DNA from: Nocardioides islandensis
GTDB lineage: Bacteria > Actinomycetota > Actinomycetes > Propionibacteriales > Nocardioidaceae
Assembly: GCF_015352455.1 (NCBI RefSeq)
Contig: NZ_JADKPN010000010.1
Location: 124,001 to 188,000 of the forward strand
Direction: 5' to 3'
DNA: 64,000 nucleotides
The translations under genes were made by a program, and so were the position numbers. The first letter of the stretch is position 1. The number at the start of each line of letters is the position of its first letter. Under the pieces are notes generated by a model. That model saw nothing but the letters and a program-made list of their open reading frames with translations. It ran no database searches and had not been told where the DNA came from. Below are positions 1-8,745 of the stretch, one piece after another.

Positions 1-854
1 GGGGCGGACGTGCCGCGCGCCTCCTCCGTGGCCGCGACCGGGTCGGCGCTCACCCCCTCCGGACCTGCGGACGCCAGCCGGTCGGCGTACACGGTCGGGC
101 CGAAGGCGTCCTCGCACCACTCCCAGACGTTGCCGACGCTGTTGTGCAGTCCGTACCCGTTGGGTGCGAACGCGCCGACCGGCGCGGTGGTGAGGTAGCC
201 GTCGTCCAGGGTGTTGCGCTGCGGGAACTCGCCCTGCCAGATGTTGCAGCGCCACCGGCCGCGCGGGGTGAGCTCGTCGCCCCAGGGGTAGCGGGCCCGC
301 TCCAGGCCGCCCCGGGCGGCGTGCTCCCACTCGGCCTCGGTCGGCAGCCGCTTGCCGGCCCAGCGGCAGTACGCCTGGGCATCGCGCCACGACACGTGCA
401 CGACCGGGTGGTCCTGCAGGTCCTCGACATCCGAGCGCGGTCCGGACGGGTGCCGCCAGTCGGCACCCTGCACGACCAGCCACCACGGGGTGCCGATCGC
501 GCGCCCGACCACGTCGGCGGGATCGGCGTCGACGGCGAGGTGGAAGACCGCGGAGACACCGTCCCGCTCGGCCTCGGTGACATACCCGGTCGCGGCGACG
601 AAGGCGGCGTACTCCGCGTTGGTGACGGCCTTGGCGTCGACCCGGTACGGCGAGACGCGGACCCGGTGGACCGGTACCTCGCCGTCCGCCGGGTACCCGT
701 CGCCGTGGCTGTCCCCCATCCAGAACTCGCCGCCGGCGACCGCGACCTGGCCGCGGGTGCTGCGCTCGCCGCGCGGGACGGCCACCGACGCGGGGTCGGT
801 GGTCGGCGATCCTCCGCTGGTCGGGGCGCAGCACGCACCGTGAGTGGCCGTCAC
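1..854 (-). CDS. Formylglycine-generating enzyme (SUMF1 family), 3' end outside window
   Basis: This enzyme family oxidises the active-site Cys of type I sulfatases to formylglycine. The reading frame from GTG at 854 gives 284 codons before the edge. Family marks visible are GGEFWMGD near residue 41, the PVHRV strand, KRLPTEAEWEHAARGG in the middle and GNVWEWCEDAF towards the edge. The C-terminal part that carries the paired copper-binding catalytic cysteines lies outside the window, so activity cannot be judged. GAGG lies a few bases before the GTG. A CxPxR sulfatase that would need this maturation is at 59025. It is divergent from the rhamnosidase, with 137 bp between starts. Confidence 0.88.
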   Translation of the reverse strand, partial: MTATHGACCAPTSGGSPTTDPASVAVPRGERSTRGQVAVAGGEFWMGDSHGDGYPADGEVPVHRVRVSPYRVDAKAVTNAEYAAFVAATGYVTEAERDGVSAVFHLAVDADPADVVGRAIGTPWWLVVQGADWRHPSGPRSDVEDLQDHPVVHVSWRDAQAYCRWAGKRLPTEAEWEHAARGGLERARYPWGDELTPRGRWRCNIWQGEFPQRNTLDDGYLTTAPVGAFAPNGYGLHNSVGNVWEWCEDAFGPTVYADRLASAGPEGVSADPVAATEEARGTSA

Positions 855-904
855 GCACCTCAATCTACGGTCGTCATCGCGTCTGCCGAGGCATCGCCGC
901 CGCG

Positions 905-958
905 GATGCCCAGCATCCCCAGCCGTTGCTTCCGCCCCGGTGTACCGGCCGGAAGAGT
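905..958 (+). promoter_or_regulatory. Palindrome plus promoter of the shared catabolic module (site A)
   Basis: GATGCCCAGCATC (905-917) is followed by 12 bp, TTCCGC (930-935, -35), 17 bp and AAGAGT (953-958, -10). The same layout precedes six other transcription units in this window. A second half-site, GCCGAGGCATC, sits about 22 bp upstream (near 885-896). The rhamnosidase ATG lies 33 bp beyond the -10 box and has its own Shine-Dalgarno GAGGAG. The binding protein is unknown. Confidence 0.65.
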
Positions 959-991
959 CGGCCCCGGCCGCACCGCTGGACGAGGAGACCG

Positions 992-3586
992 ATGACCACC
1001 ACGAGCACGCGCCCCACGGACCTGAGGGCCGAGCACCGCGGCGGGATCGGGATCGGTGAACGGCGGCCTCGGCTCTCGTGGCGGCTGCCGGACGGTGCCA
1101 TCCGGCAGCTCGCCCACGAGCTGGTGACCGGCGACGGGACGCTGGCGCGCGGAGAGGGAGACGCCAACGTCCTGGTCCCCTGGCCGTTCGAGCCGCTCGG
1201 CTCGCGCGAGCAGCGGACCGTGCGGGTGCGGGTCGAGACGGACCGTGGCTGGAGCGACTGGTCCGACCCGCTCGTGGTGGAGACGGGACTCCTCGACGCC
1301 GATGAGTGGCAGGCGTCCTGGATCTCGACCGGCGCCGACGCCGGCCTCGCGGGTCACCGGCCGGCGTACCGGGTGCGTGGCGAGGTGCACGTCGCGTCCC
1401 CGGTACGCCGCGCGCGTCTCTACGCGACCGCGCACGGCGTCTACGAGCCGACGATCGACGGGCAGCGGCTGAGCGACGAGGAGCTCGCGCCGGGGTACAC
1501 GGAGTACGGGTCGCGGCTGCTGGTGCAGACCTACGACGTCACGTCGCTGCTCACGCCCGGCCAGCACAGCGTGGAAGCCCTGCTGTCGGACGGGTGGTAC
1601 CGCGGTCAGGTCGGCATGCTCAACGCCCACGACCAATGGGGCAGCGACACGGCGTTCCTGGCCCAGCTGTTCCTGGAGCACCTGGACGGCACGTCGCTCG
1701 TCGTCGGGACGGACTCCTCCTGGCAGTGGGCGCCGTCGCACGTGCTCGAGGCCGACCTCATCGAGGGCCAGCACGAGGACCGGCGGCTGCTGACCGTCTC
1801 TCCCGACTGGCGGCCGGTGGTGGTCACCGACGCGTCGTACGACGGGTTGTTCTGCTCGCCGGCCCCGCCGGTGCGGCCGGTCGAGTCGCTGCGCCCGGTG
1901 TCGGTGAGCCCACTGGAGTCGGGTGCGTACGTCGTCGACCTCGGGCAGAACGTGAACGGCCGCGTGCGGCTCACCTCGCTCGGACCGAAGGGCACCACCG
2001 TCACGCTCACCCACGGCGAGGCGCTCGGCCCCGACGGCGACGTGACGATGGAGCACCTGCGGCCGAACGCGCCGTTCCTCCCGGAGCCGCTCAGCGCCGG
2101 CCAGGTGGACGTCGTCGTGTCCGCGGGCGTCGACGGCGACGTCTTCGAGCCGCGGCTGACCACGCACGGCTTCCAGTACGTCCGGGTCGAGGGCCACCCC
2201 GGCCCGCTGACCGCCGACGACGTGACCGGCGTCGTCGTGCACACCGACCTCCGGCCGACCGGCTCGTTCACGTGCAGCGACCCGCGGCTGGAGCGGCTGC
2301 ACGACGCGGCCGTCTGGTCGTTCCGCGACAACGCCTGCGACATCCCGACCGACTGCCCCACGCGCGAGCGCGCCGGGTGGACGGGCGACTGGCAGCTGTA
2401 CGTCCCCACCGCGTCGTACCTCTATGACGTCGCCGGCTTCTCGCTCAAGTGGCTGCGCGACCTCGCCGTCGCGCAGTGGGAGGACGGCAACCTCGGCAAC
2501 ATGGCCCCGATGCCGGTCGCCGAGCGGACCGGTTTCCTGGAGAAGATGAACGGCTCCGCGGGCTGGGGCGACGCGATCGTGCTGGTGCCGTGGGAGATCC
2601 ACGAGGAGTACGGCGACGTCGCGGTGCTGGCCGAGCTGTGGCCCTCGATGGGCGCGTGGCTCGACCGCGTCGAGCGGATGGCGTCCGGCTCGCGGCACCC
2701 CTCGCGGATCTCGCGCAGCGCGGAGCCGCTGCCTCACGAGCAGTACCTCTGGGACACCGGCTTCCACTGGGGCGAGTGGCTCGAGCCCGGCGGCGAGCCC
2801 TCGGACTTCCCGGCGTTCATCGCGGCCGACAAGGCCGAGGTCGCGACGGCGTTCTACGCGTGGACGTCTCGGCACGCGGCGGCCATCGCCTCCTTGATCG
2901 GTCTCGTCGACGAGTCGGAGCGCTACGCGGCTCTGTCGGACTCGGTCGTCGACGCGTGGCGGACCGAGTTCGTCGCTGCGGACGGCCGGATCTCCCCGCA
3001 CACGCAGGCGACACTCGTGCGTGCCTTGCGTTTCGGGCTGGTGCCCGAGGCTCATCGCCAGCGGGCCGCGGACGAGCTTGCCGCGCTCGTCCGCTCGGCC
3101 GGTACCCACCTGGCCACCGGCTTCCTGGCGACCCCGGACCTGCTCCCCGTGCTCGCCGACCACGGCCACCTCGACCTCGCGTACGAGCTGCTGTTCCAGG
3201 ACTCGGAGCCCTCCTGGTTGGCGATGATCGACCGCGGCGCCACGACGGTCTGGGAGCGCTGGAACGGCATCGACGCCGACGGTGTCCCCCACGAGTCCCT
3301 CAACCACTACTCCAAGGGCGCCGTCGTCTCGTTCCTGCACCGGTACGTCGCCGGCCTCCAGCGCCTCGAACCCACCTGGCGCCGCTTCCGCGTCGAGCCC
3401 CGCCTCGGCGGCGACCTGACCTCGGCGAGTACGTGGCACCTGTCGCCGCACGGCCGCATCGAGGTCTCGTGGTCGCTCGCGGGCGACGTCCTGTCGCTCA
3501 CCCTCTCCGTCCCGCCCGGCTGCGTCGCCGAGGTCGTGCTCCCCCAGGGCACCTTCAAGGCCGGCCCGGGTACCCACCGCTTCTGA
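992..3586 (+). CDS. Alpha-L-rhamnosidase, GH78
   Basis: Predicted inverting glycosidase of 864 aa that releases L-rhamnose from plant-type rhamnosides. The GH78 signature DCPTRERAGWTGD near residues 455-467 carries the expected acidic catalytic residues. VWERWNGIDADG near residue 752 is the second conserved GH78 block, and a beta-sandwich C-terminal domain follows. No signal peptide is visible, so it probably acts in the cytoplasm on imported glycosides. ATG at 992 is chosen because GAGGAGA lies 4-10 bp upstream; an in-frame ATG at 926 lacks a ribosome site. The promoter carries module site A, linking it to the beta-glucosidase and ring-cleavage operons. Confidence 0.92.
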   Translation: MTTTSTRPTDLRAEHRGGIGIGERRPRLSWRLPDGAIRQLAHELVTGDGTLARGEGDANVLVPWPFEPLGSREQRTVRVRVETDRGWSDWSDPLVVETGLLDADEWQASWISTGADAGLAGHRPAYRVRGEVHVASPVRRARLYATAHGVYEPTIDGQRLSDEELAPGYTEYGSRLLVQTYDVTSLLTPGQHSVEALLSDGWYRGQVGMLNAHDQWGSDTAFLAQLFLEHLDGTSLVVGTDSSWQWAPSHVLEADLIEGQHEDRRLLTVSPDWRPVVVTDASYDGLFCSPAPPVRPVESLRPVSVSPLESGAYVVDLGQNVNGRVRLTSLGPKGTTVTLTHGEALGPDGDVTMEHLRPNAPFLPEPLSAGQVDVVVSAGVDGDVFEPRLTTHGFQYVRVEGHPGPLTADDVTGVVVHTDLRPTGSFTCSDPRLERLHDAAVWSFRDNACDIPTDCPTRERAGWTGDWQLYVPTASYLYDVAGFSLKWLRDLAVAQWEDGNLGNMAPMPVAERTGFLEKMNGSAGWGDAIVLVPWEIHEEYGDVAVLAELWPSMGAWLDRVERMASGSRHPSRISRSAEPLPHEQYLWDTGFHWGEWLEPGGEPSDFPAFIAADKAEVATAFYAWTSRHAAAIASLIGLVDESERYAALSDSVVDAWRTEFVAADGRISPHTQATLVRALRFGLVPEAHRQRAADELAALVRSAGTHLATGFLATPDLLPVLADHGHLDLAYELLFQDSEPSWLAMIDRGATTVWERWNGIDADGVPHESLNHYSKGAVVSFLHRYVAGLQRLEPTWRRFRVEPRLGGDLTSASTWHLSPHGRIEVSWSLAGDVLSLTLSVPPGCVAEVVLPQGTFKAGPGTHRF

Positions 3587-3626
3587 CCCTGGCCCCCACC
3601 GGTGGACGCGCGCGAGACGAGACCCC

Positions 3627-3678
3627 GATTCGTCAGCAGCCACCACGCTCCGACCACCCGCACGATCGCTGACGAATC
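3627..3678. terminator. 11-bp inverted repeat between convergent genes
   Basis: GATTCGTCAGC (3627-3637) and GCTGACGAATC (3668-3678) are perfect inverted copies separated by 30 bases. They lie between the ends of the rhamnosidase (3586) and the MBL hydrolase (3709). The position suggests a bidirectional terminator with a large loop, but there is no T-tract. A protein-binding site is the alternative. Confidence 0.4.
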
Positions 3679-3708
3679 GCGTGCAGGGACGCCCCCGCGG
3701 CTTCGGGA

Positions 3709-4638
3709 TCAGGCGTGGCAGACGATCGGGCCGCCGTTGAGGGCGACCATCTCCGGCCACAGCGCCGGGATGCGCAGCGGGACCGGCGGCTCGTACTCCC
3801 GGTCGAGCTCGACGTAGGCGCGGTGCAGGTTGCAGACCACGCGCTCGGACTCCGGCCAGTCCACGAAGGGCCCGCCGGCGGCCTTCTGCGCCGCTTCGAG
3901 AGGCGTGAGCCCCGAGGCGTACGACGTCCGCGCGACGTCCTCGATCCAGTCGGTGTACTCCTCCAGCGCGTCGAGCACCCGACCGACCTCGTCACCCCGG
4001 CACGCGGGGCCGTGACCCGGCAGCAGCGCGACGGGCGCGAGCGAGCGCATCCGCCGGACGGCGTTCCGATAGCCGGAGAGCGAGCCCTCCAGGAAGATCG
4101 GGTGGCCGCCGGAGAACGCGAGGTCGCCGGCGAAGAACACCTTCTGCTCGGGCAGCCAGACACCGATGTCGTGGGTCGAGTGGGCCGGACCCATCACCTG
4201 CAGCTCGACGGGAAAGTCCCCGAGATACAGGGAGAGATCCGACGACACGGTCACGTCCGGCGGACGCACGACCAGGTCGCCGTAGTCGGCGACCAGCTCC
4301 TCGGTCGCCTTGAGGCCGGCCCGAATGACGCCCTCGCGGCAGAGATGGTGGCCGATGATCGTCGTGCTCGACGGCAGGAACCCGTTGCCGTACGTGTGGT
4401 CCGGGTGGTGGTGGGTGTTGACGGCCAGGCGCGGGCCGCCCGGCGCCAGGCCGGCGACCTCGGCGAGCAGGGCGCGGTTGCGCTTCTCGGTCGACGTCGT
4501 GTCGACCAGCAGCACGTCGCCCGACCCGTCCGTCACGACGCCGCAGTTGTTGACCATCCAGCCGCCGTCGGGCTGCACGAAGGCGAAGACTCCCGGCGCC
4601 AGCTCCTCGAGGTACGACCGTCCGTCTCCCCAGCTCAT
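3709..4638 (-). CDS. MBL-fold metallo-hydrolase
   Basis: Metallo-beta-lactamase-fold hydrolase of 309 aa. The zinc motif HHHPDH is at residues 76-81. Further metal-ligand candidates are His in MGPAHSTHD, Asp in FFAGDLAF and His in LLPGHGPA. These hydrolases act on esters, lactones, thioesters or sulfates, and the substrate cannot be read from sequence. ATG at 4638 is chosen over ATG at 4689 because AGGGG lies just upstream and the protein fold starts soon after. It converges with the rhamnosidase and diverges from the exporter gene at 4707, so it may be co-controlled with either. Confidence 0.82.
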   Translation of the reverse strand: MSWGDGRSYLEELAPGVFAFVQPDGGWMVNNCGVVTDGSGDVLLVDTTSTEKRNRALLAEVAGLAPGGPRLAVNTHHHPDHTYGNGFLPSSTTIIGHHLCREGVIRAGLKATEELVADYGDLVVRPPDVTVSSDLSLYLGDFPVELQVMGPAHSTHDIGVWLPEQKVFFAGDLAFSGGHPIFLEGSLSGYRNAVRRMRSLAPVALLPGHGPACRGDEVGRVLDALEEYTDWIEDVARTSYASGLTPLEAAQKAAGGPFVDWPESERVVCNLHRAYVELDREYEPPVPLRIPALWPEMVALNGGPIVCHA

Positions 4639-4706
4639 GCCCCTAGTCAGCCGCAGGAACCCCACCACAACAAGGGATCCGGGCATCACCAGGGGCTATC
4701 GCTGCC

Positions 4707-5978
4707 ATGGTGACGCGTGCGTTCCGCGTACGCCGCCGGGCTGATCGAATCAGCCGAGTGACAGGCGCGCAGAGGATCAGGCTGCCGCTGCTGCTCGTGC
4801 TCGCCTCGCTGGCGGCCGTCGCACCGGTCGCCACCGACCTGTACCTCCCCGGGTTCCCGGCCCTCGGCGACGACCTGAGGGCCGACGCCAGCTCGGTCCA
4901 GCTCACGCTGACGGCGTTCCTGCTCGGCATGGCGGTCGGCCAGCTGGTGACCGGACCGCTCTCCGACCGGTACGGGAGGCGCAGGCCCCTGCTGGTCTCC
5001 GCCACCGTCTGCGTGCTCGCCGGCGTCGCCACCGCCGTCGCGCCGACCCTCCCGATCCTCGTCGCGGCCCGGCTGGTCCAGGGCCTCGCCGGCGCCGGCG
5101 GCATGGTCATCGGCCGCGCGGTCATCACCGACCTGGTGACCGGCAAGGCGGCAGCTCGGGCCTTCACGCTGATGATCACCGTCGGCGGCATCGCGCCCGT
5201 GCTGGCGCCGACGGTCGGCGGCCTGCTGGTCGGACCACTCGGCTGGCGCGGCCTGCTCTGGACCGTCACCGGCCTCTGCGTCCTCATGCTGGTCGGCGTC
5301 GTCCTCGTGGTGCACGAGACCCTGCCCGAGCATCGCCAGACGACGCTTATCGGCGGCGTCCGCAGCGTGCTCGCCCGGCCGGCGTACCGCCGCCCGGTCG
5401 CCGTCCTCGGCTGCTCGTTCGGCGTGATGATGGCCTACATCTCGGCGTCGCCGTTCGTGTACCAGAACGTGCTGGGACTCTCGGCGGTCGAGTACGGCGT
5501 CGCGTTCGGCGTGAACGCCACGGGACTGATCGCGACCGGGTTCGTGGCCTCGAAGCTGGTCGACGTGTGGCCGCCGCGCACGATGGTGCGCACCGGCGTG
5601 GCCGTGCAGACCGTGGCCGCGCTGGCCTTCCTCGCGCTCGCCCTCACCCACGCAAGCACGTGGCTCTACGCCGTCGCCATCTTCGTCGCCGTCGTCTGCA
5701 ACGGCGCCATCATGGGCAGCTCGGCCGCCCTCGCGATGGCCCAGGTGCGCGACGTGGCCGGCTCGGGCAGCGCGGTGCTCGGGTTCACCCAGTTCACCCT
5801 CGGCGCGATCGTCGCCCCTTTGGTCGGACTCGGCGGCAAGGACTCCGCGGTCGTGCCCGCCCTGGTCATGGCAGTCGCCGCGGTGGGTGGCTTCACCGCC
5901 TCGCGCGGGCTGCCTCAGCCCCACGCTGGTCGAGGAGGGACGAAGTCCCGTCACGAGACCCGGCAAGAGACAGGCTGA
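4707..5978 (+). CDS. MFS drug/solute exporter, Bcr/CflA type
   Basis: Twelve-helix major facilitator of 423 aa. The first helix has VATDLYLPGFPALGDDL, typical of the Bcr/CflA group, and GPLSDRYGRRRPLL is the loop 2-3 signature. It is predicted to be a proton-driven exporter; the substrate is unknown. The start could be ATG 4707 or GTG 4758, since the first 17 residues are basic and weakly conserved in look. The last 18 residues are encoded by a palindromic repeat (5927-5960) that seems to have extended the reading frame. It lies between the MBL hydrolase (divergent) and a LysR regulator (convergent). Confidence 0.85.
   Translation: MVTRAFRVRRRADRISRVTGAQRIRLPLLLVLASLAAVAPVATDLYLPGFPALGDDLRADASSVQLTLTAFLLGMAVGQLVTGPLSDRYGRRRPLLVSATVCVLAGVATAVAPTLPILVAARLVQGLAGAGGMVIGRAVITDLVTGKAAARAFTLMITVGGIAPVLAPTVGGLLVGPLGWRGLLWTVTGLCVLMLVGVVLVVHETLPEHRQTTLIGGVRSVLARPAYRRPVAVLGCSFGVMMAYISASPFVYQNVLGLSAVEYGVAFGVNATGLIATGFVASKLVDVWPPRTMVRTGVAVQTVAALAFLALALTHASTWLYAVAIFVAVVCNGAIMGSSAALAMAQVRDVAGSGSAVLGFTQFTLGAIVAPLVGLGGKDSAVVPALVMAVAAVGGFTASRGLPQPHAGRGGTKSRHETRQETG
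5927..5960. repeat. Dispersed palindromic repeat in 3' end of exporter gene
   Basis: The ends are TGGTCGAG and TCACGAGACC with an inner stem GGGAC-GAA-GTCCC. The same ends occur at 18311-18474, and inverted at 23746-23786. Here the element forms the last codons of the MFS gene. Confidence 0.65.
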
Positions 5979-5986
5979 CCAACGGG

Positions 5987-6922
5987 TCAGACGACGGCGT
6001 CCTCCACCGCCACCGCGACGTCGTAGAGCAGCCGCCGCAGCCAGACGACCGCCGGCTCGGTGTCGCGGCGCGGGTGCCAGTGCGCGGCCTCGGTGATCTG
6101 CACCGGCTCGAGAGGGGTGTCGGCCACGACGAGGTCAAGGACGTCGAGGCAGCGGTGGGCCAGCCGCGCGGGCACGAACGCGCACATCTCGGTGCCGCTG
6201 ACGGCGAACGGCAGCGTCAGCAGCGAGGTGACCTGCACCAGGATCGTCCGGTCCTCGATCTCCAGCCGCTCCATCTCCACCTCGAGCGGCCGCTTGCGCG
6301 ATCCCGCGGCCCCGAACTGCGCCACCGCGTGCGGCATCTCGCGGAGGTCGTCGAGGGTCAGCGCCCCGTCGACCAGCCGGGCGTTGTCGCGGTCCACCAC
6401 GCACACCAGGTGGTCGGTGAACACCGGCTGCCGGCGTCCCGGGAAGTCGAAGCCGAGCGGGCCGATGATCAGGTCGCGGCGCATCAGCTGGCTCTCGAAC
6501 TGGTCCGGCGCGACCGCGACGGCGTCCATCGACACCGAGCACCCGGGCGCCTGCTCGGCGAGCAGCCGGGTGAGCGGCTCGGCGAGCACCGTCATCGCGT
6601 ACTCCGACATGCTCACCGAGAACGGCCGCTCGCTGGATGTCGGGTCGAAGTCGCGCTGGTTGCCCAGCAGCGACTCCGCCGCCTCGACCGCCTCCTCGAC
6701 CGCGGGCCGGAGCCGCTCGGCGAGTGGCGACAGCTCGAACCCGCGACCGACGCGCACCAGCAGCTCGTCGTCGAAGTGCTTGCGCAGCCGGGTCAGCGCA
6801 CCGCTCATCGCGGGCTGGCTCATCGTCATCCGCTCGCCGGCGTGGGTGAGGTTCCGCTCCTCGAGCAGCGCGTGGAGGGCCAGCAGCAGGTTGGCGTCGA
6901 CCTCACGCAGCCGCTCCCTCAT
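5987..6922 (-). CDS. LysR-family transcriptional regulator
   Basis: LysR-type regulator of 311 aa. The N-terminal helix-turn-helix spans residues about 5-65 (LTHAGERMTMSQPAMSGALTRLRKHF) and is followed by the effector-binding domain. It is clearly paralogous to the divergent regulator at 6948: both have DDELLVR.GR.(F/Y)EL(S/T)PLA and FDP(T)SSER-like junctions. The start codons of the pair are only 25 bp apart, so control regions must overlap or reach into the genes. LysR proteins usually control divergent or nearby catabolic genes; the target here is unknown. Confidence 0.88.
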   Translation of the reverse strand: MRERLREVDANLLLALHALLEERNLTHAGERMTMSQPAMSGALTRLRKHFDDELLVRVGRGFELSPLAERLRPAVEEAVEAAESLLGNQRDFDPTSSERPFSVSMSEYAMTVLAEPLTRLLAEQAPGCSVSMDAVAVAPDQFESQLMRRDLIIGPLGFDFPGRRQPVFTDHLVCVVDRDNARLVDGALTLDDLREMPHAVAQFGAAGSRKRPLEVEMERLEIEDRTILVQVTSLLTLPFAVSGTEMCAFVPARLAHRCLDVLDLVVADTPLEPVQITEAAHWHPRRDTEPAVVWLRRLLYDVAVAVEDAVV

Positions 6923-6947
6923 GGCGTTTGACTCTAGTGTTCAGGGC
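6923..6947. promoter_or_regulatory. 25-bp divergent intergenic region between two LysR genes
   Basis: Only 25 bases separate the two start codons. The spacer includes TTTGACTCTAGTGTTCA. There is no ribosome-binding site for either gene, which suggests leaderless mRNAs or start codons further inside. Mutual regulation of the paralogues is plausible but inferred. Confidence 0.45.
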
Positions 6948-7871
6948 ATGGCGCTGGGCGGGACCGACCTCAACCTGCTGCTGCCGTTGAAGGTGCTCCT
7001 CGAGGAGGGCAACGTGACGCGGGCCGGACAGCGGCTCGAGCTCAGCCAGCCGGCCATGAGCGCGGCGCTCGCCCGACTGCGCAGAAGGTTCGACGACGAG
7101 CTCCTGGTCCGCGCCGGCCGCGACTACGAGCTCACCCCGCTGGCCCGCGAGCTGCTCCCCGAGGTCCAGCACGCCGTCCGCCTGCTGGCCCGCGCGCTCG
7201 AGCTGGAGGACGACTTCGACCCGTCGACCAGCGAGCGGACGTTCCGGATGGCGATGAGCGACTACGCGATCGCCGTCGTCCACGAGCCGCTGGTGCGGCT
7301 CCTGGGTGCGTCGGCACCCGGCGTACGCCTGGCCATCGAGAACCTCGGCCCCGACGCCCGCTCCTCCGACCGCGTCCTCCTCGAGCACGACGCGCTGATC
7401 GCGCCGCTCGGCTTCGGCTTCCCCGGCGACTCCAAGCCGCTCTGGCGCGACCGGATGGTGATCCTCGCGGCGCGAGACAACCCGCGCCTGGTCGACGGCC
7501 GGCTGACCCTGGAGGACCTCGCCGAGCTCGGCCACGCCGTCAGCAGCTTCGGTCCCGGCATCCTCACCCCGGCCGACCGGGCGTTCGGCGAGCTCGGCAT
7601 CGACCGCCGGATCGCCTTGCAGGTCAAGGAGTTCCTGCCGCTGCCGTTCGTCATCGAGGGCACCGACCTGGTCGCCGTCGTGCCCGAACGCCAGGCCCGC
7701 ATCCACGTCCGCAAGGGAGGTCCGGTGGTGATGGTCGAGCCCCCGTTCGACGAGGTGGTGCTGGCGGAGGGCTACTGGTACGCCCACGACCGTCTCTCCG
7801 ACCCCGCCCACCGCTGGCTGTTCGCGCGCCTCGACGAGCTGGCCGACGAGCTGGCGGCCGACCATGGCTGA
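6948..7871 (+). CDS. LysR-family transcriptional regulator (paralogue of 5987-6922)
   Basis: LysR-type regulator of 307 aa. The helix-turn-helix is in VTRAGQRLELSQPAMSAALARLRRRF (about residues 20-50), followed by a two-lobed effector domain. ATG at 6948 is used because the DNA-binding domain (LNLLLPLKVLLEEGN) begins right after it; longer upstream frames run antisense through the neighbouring regulator. It overlaps the next gene by 8 bp, so it is probably co-transcribed with the Gfo/Idh/MocA oxidoreductase. It could control that gene or the inferred catabolic regulon. Confidence 0.88.
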   Translation: MALGGTDLNLLLPLKVLLEEGNVTRAGQRLELSQPAMSAALARLRRRFDDELLVRAGRDYELTPLARELLPEVQHAVRLLARALELEDDFDPSTSERTFRMAMSDYAIAVVHEPLVRLLGASAPGVRLAIENLGPDARSSDRVLLEHDALIAPLGFGFPGDSKPLWRDRMVILAARDNPRLVDGRLTLEDLAELGHAVSSFGPGILTPADRAFGELGIDRRIALQVKEFLPLPFVIEGTDLVAVVPERQARIHVRKGGPVVMVEPPFDEVVLAEGYWYAHDRLSDPAHRWLFARLDELADELAADHG

Positions 7872-8745
7872 GACGCTGCGCATGGGCCTCGTCGGCGCCG
7901 GACCGTGGGCGAACCTCGTGCACGCACCGCTCCTCGCGGGCGGCCCGGGCACGAGCCTCGAGGCCGTGTGGGCACGTCGCCACGACGCCGCCCAGGAGCT
8001 CGCCCAGCGGTACGGCGCCACGGCGGTGTCGTCGTACGACGAGCTGCTCGAGCGGTGTGACGCGGTGGCCTTCGCCGTCCCTCCCGGCGTGCAGGCGTCC
8101 CTCGCGCCACGCGCGGCGGCGGCCGGCAAGCACCTGCTGCTGGAGAAGCCGCTGGCCTTCGACCTCGCGGACGCCGAGCGCCTCGCGCAGGCCGTCGAGG
8201 AGGCCGGCGTCCGGACACTGCTGTTCCTGACCAACCGCTTCACCGCCGAGTGCCGCGCCTTCCTGGAGCAGGTCGCGGCGACCGAGCCCCAAGGAGCGCA
8301 GCTCGGCTTCGTGGGGGGCGGTTCGCGGGCCGGCGAGCTCTTCGCCACCCCGTGGCGCGTCGAGCGGGGAGCCCTGCTCGACCTCGGCCCCCACGCGCTC
8401 GACCTGCTGGACGCGACGCTGGGACCGGTCGAGGAGGTGACCGCGGTCGGGGACCCGCTGCGGATGCTGGCGCTCACCACCCGCCACGAGTCGGGCAGCG
8501 TCGGTCAGGCGATGCTCTCGATCACGGCTCCGGGCGCGGTGGGCGGTCTGCTCTGCACGGTCCACACCGACGCGGGTCCGGTGGTGTTCGACACCGACAC
8601 GATCCGCGACGACGCCGCGTTCATGCCCACGATCGCGGCGGAGCTCGCCGAGTCCGTGGCGACCGGTCGGCCGCACCCGATCGACGTGCGCCGCGGCCTG
8701 ATGCTCCAGCGGCTCCTCGACCAGGCCGAGCGGTCCCTGGGTTAG
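7864..8745 (+). CDS. Gfo/Idh/MocA-family oxidoreductase
   Basis: NAD(P)-dependent sugar- or inositol-type dehydrogenase of 293 aa. The N-terminal Rossmann fold has GLVGAGPWA. The family block EKPLA (HLLLEKPLAFD, near residue 95) supplies the catalytic Lys, and DLGPHALDLL is the C-terminal domain His motif. The usual length is about 330-360 aa, so this is a compact member. It overlaps the LysR gene by 8 bp. Its stop codon abuts that of the convergent FAD oxidase. Oxidation of a released sugar or sugar lactone is a reasonable guess, not shown. Confidence 0.83.
   Translation: MAETLRMGLVGAGPWANLVHAPLLAGGPGTSLEAVWARRHDAAQELAQRYGATAVSSYDELLERCDAVAFAVPPGVQASLAPRAAAAGKHLLLEKPLAFDLADAERLAQAVEEAGVRTLLFLTNRFTAECRAFLEQVAATEPQGAQLGFVGGGSRAGELFATPWRVERGALLDLGPHALDLLDATLGPVEEVTAVGDPLRMLALTTRHESGSVGQAMLSITAPGAVGGLLCTVHTDAGPVVFDTDTIRDDAAFMPTIAAELAESVATGRPHPIDVRRGLMLQRLLDQAERSLG

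Noticed and set aside
860..3760. 966-aa open frame antisense to the rhamnosidase
   Set aside because: It is Arg/Val/Gly-rich with no family look, while the opposite strand has a clear GH78 protein. Long antisense frames are expected at this GC content.
4675..4687. GATCCGGGCATC, a palindrome-like site between the MBL hydrolase and exporter genes
   Set aside because: It lacks one base of the consensus, and the distance to any TTCC or -35-like box is about 2 or 16 bp, not 12-13. It may be a remote variant, but it does not meet the module rule.
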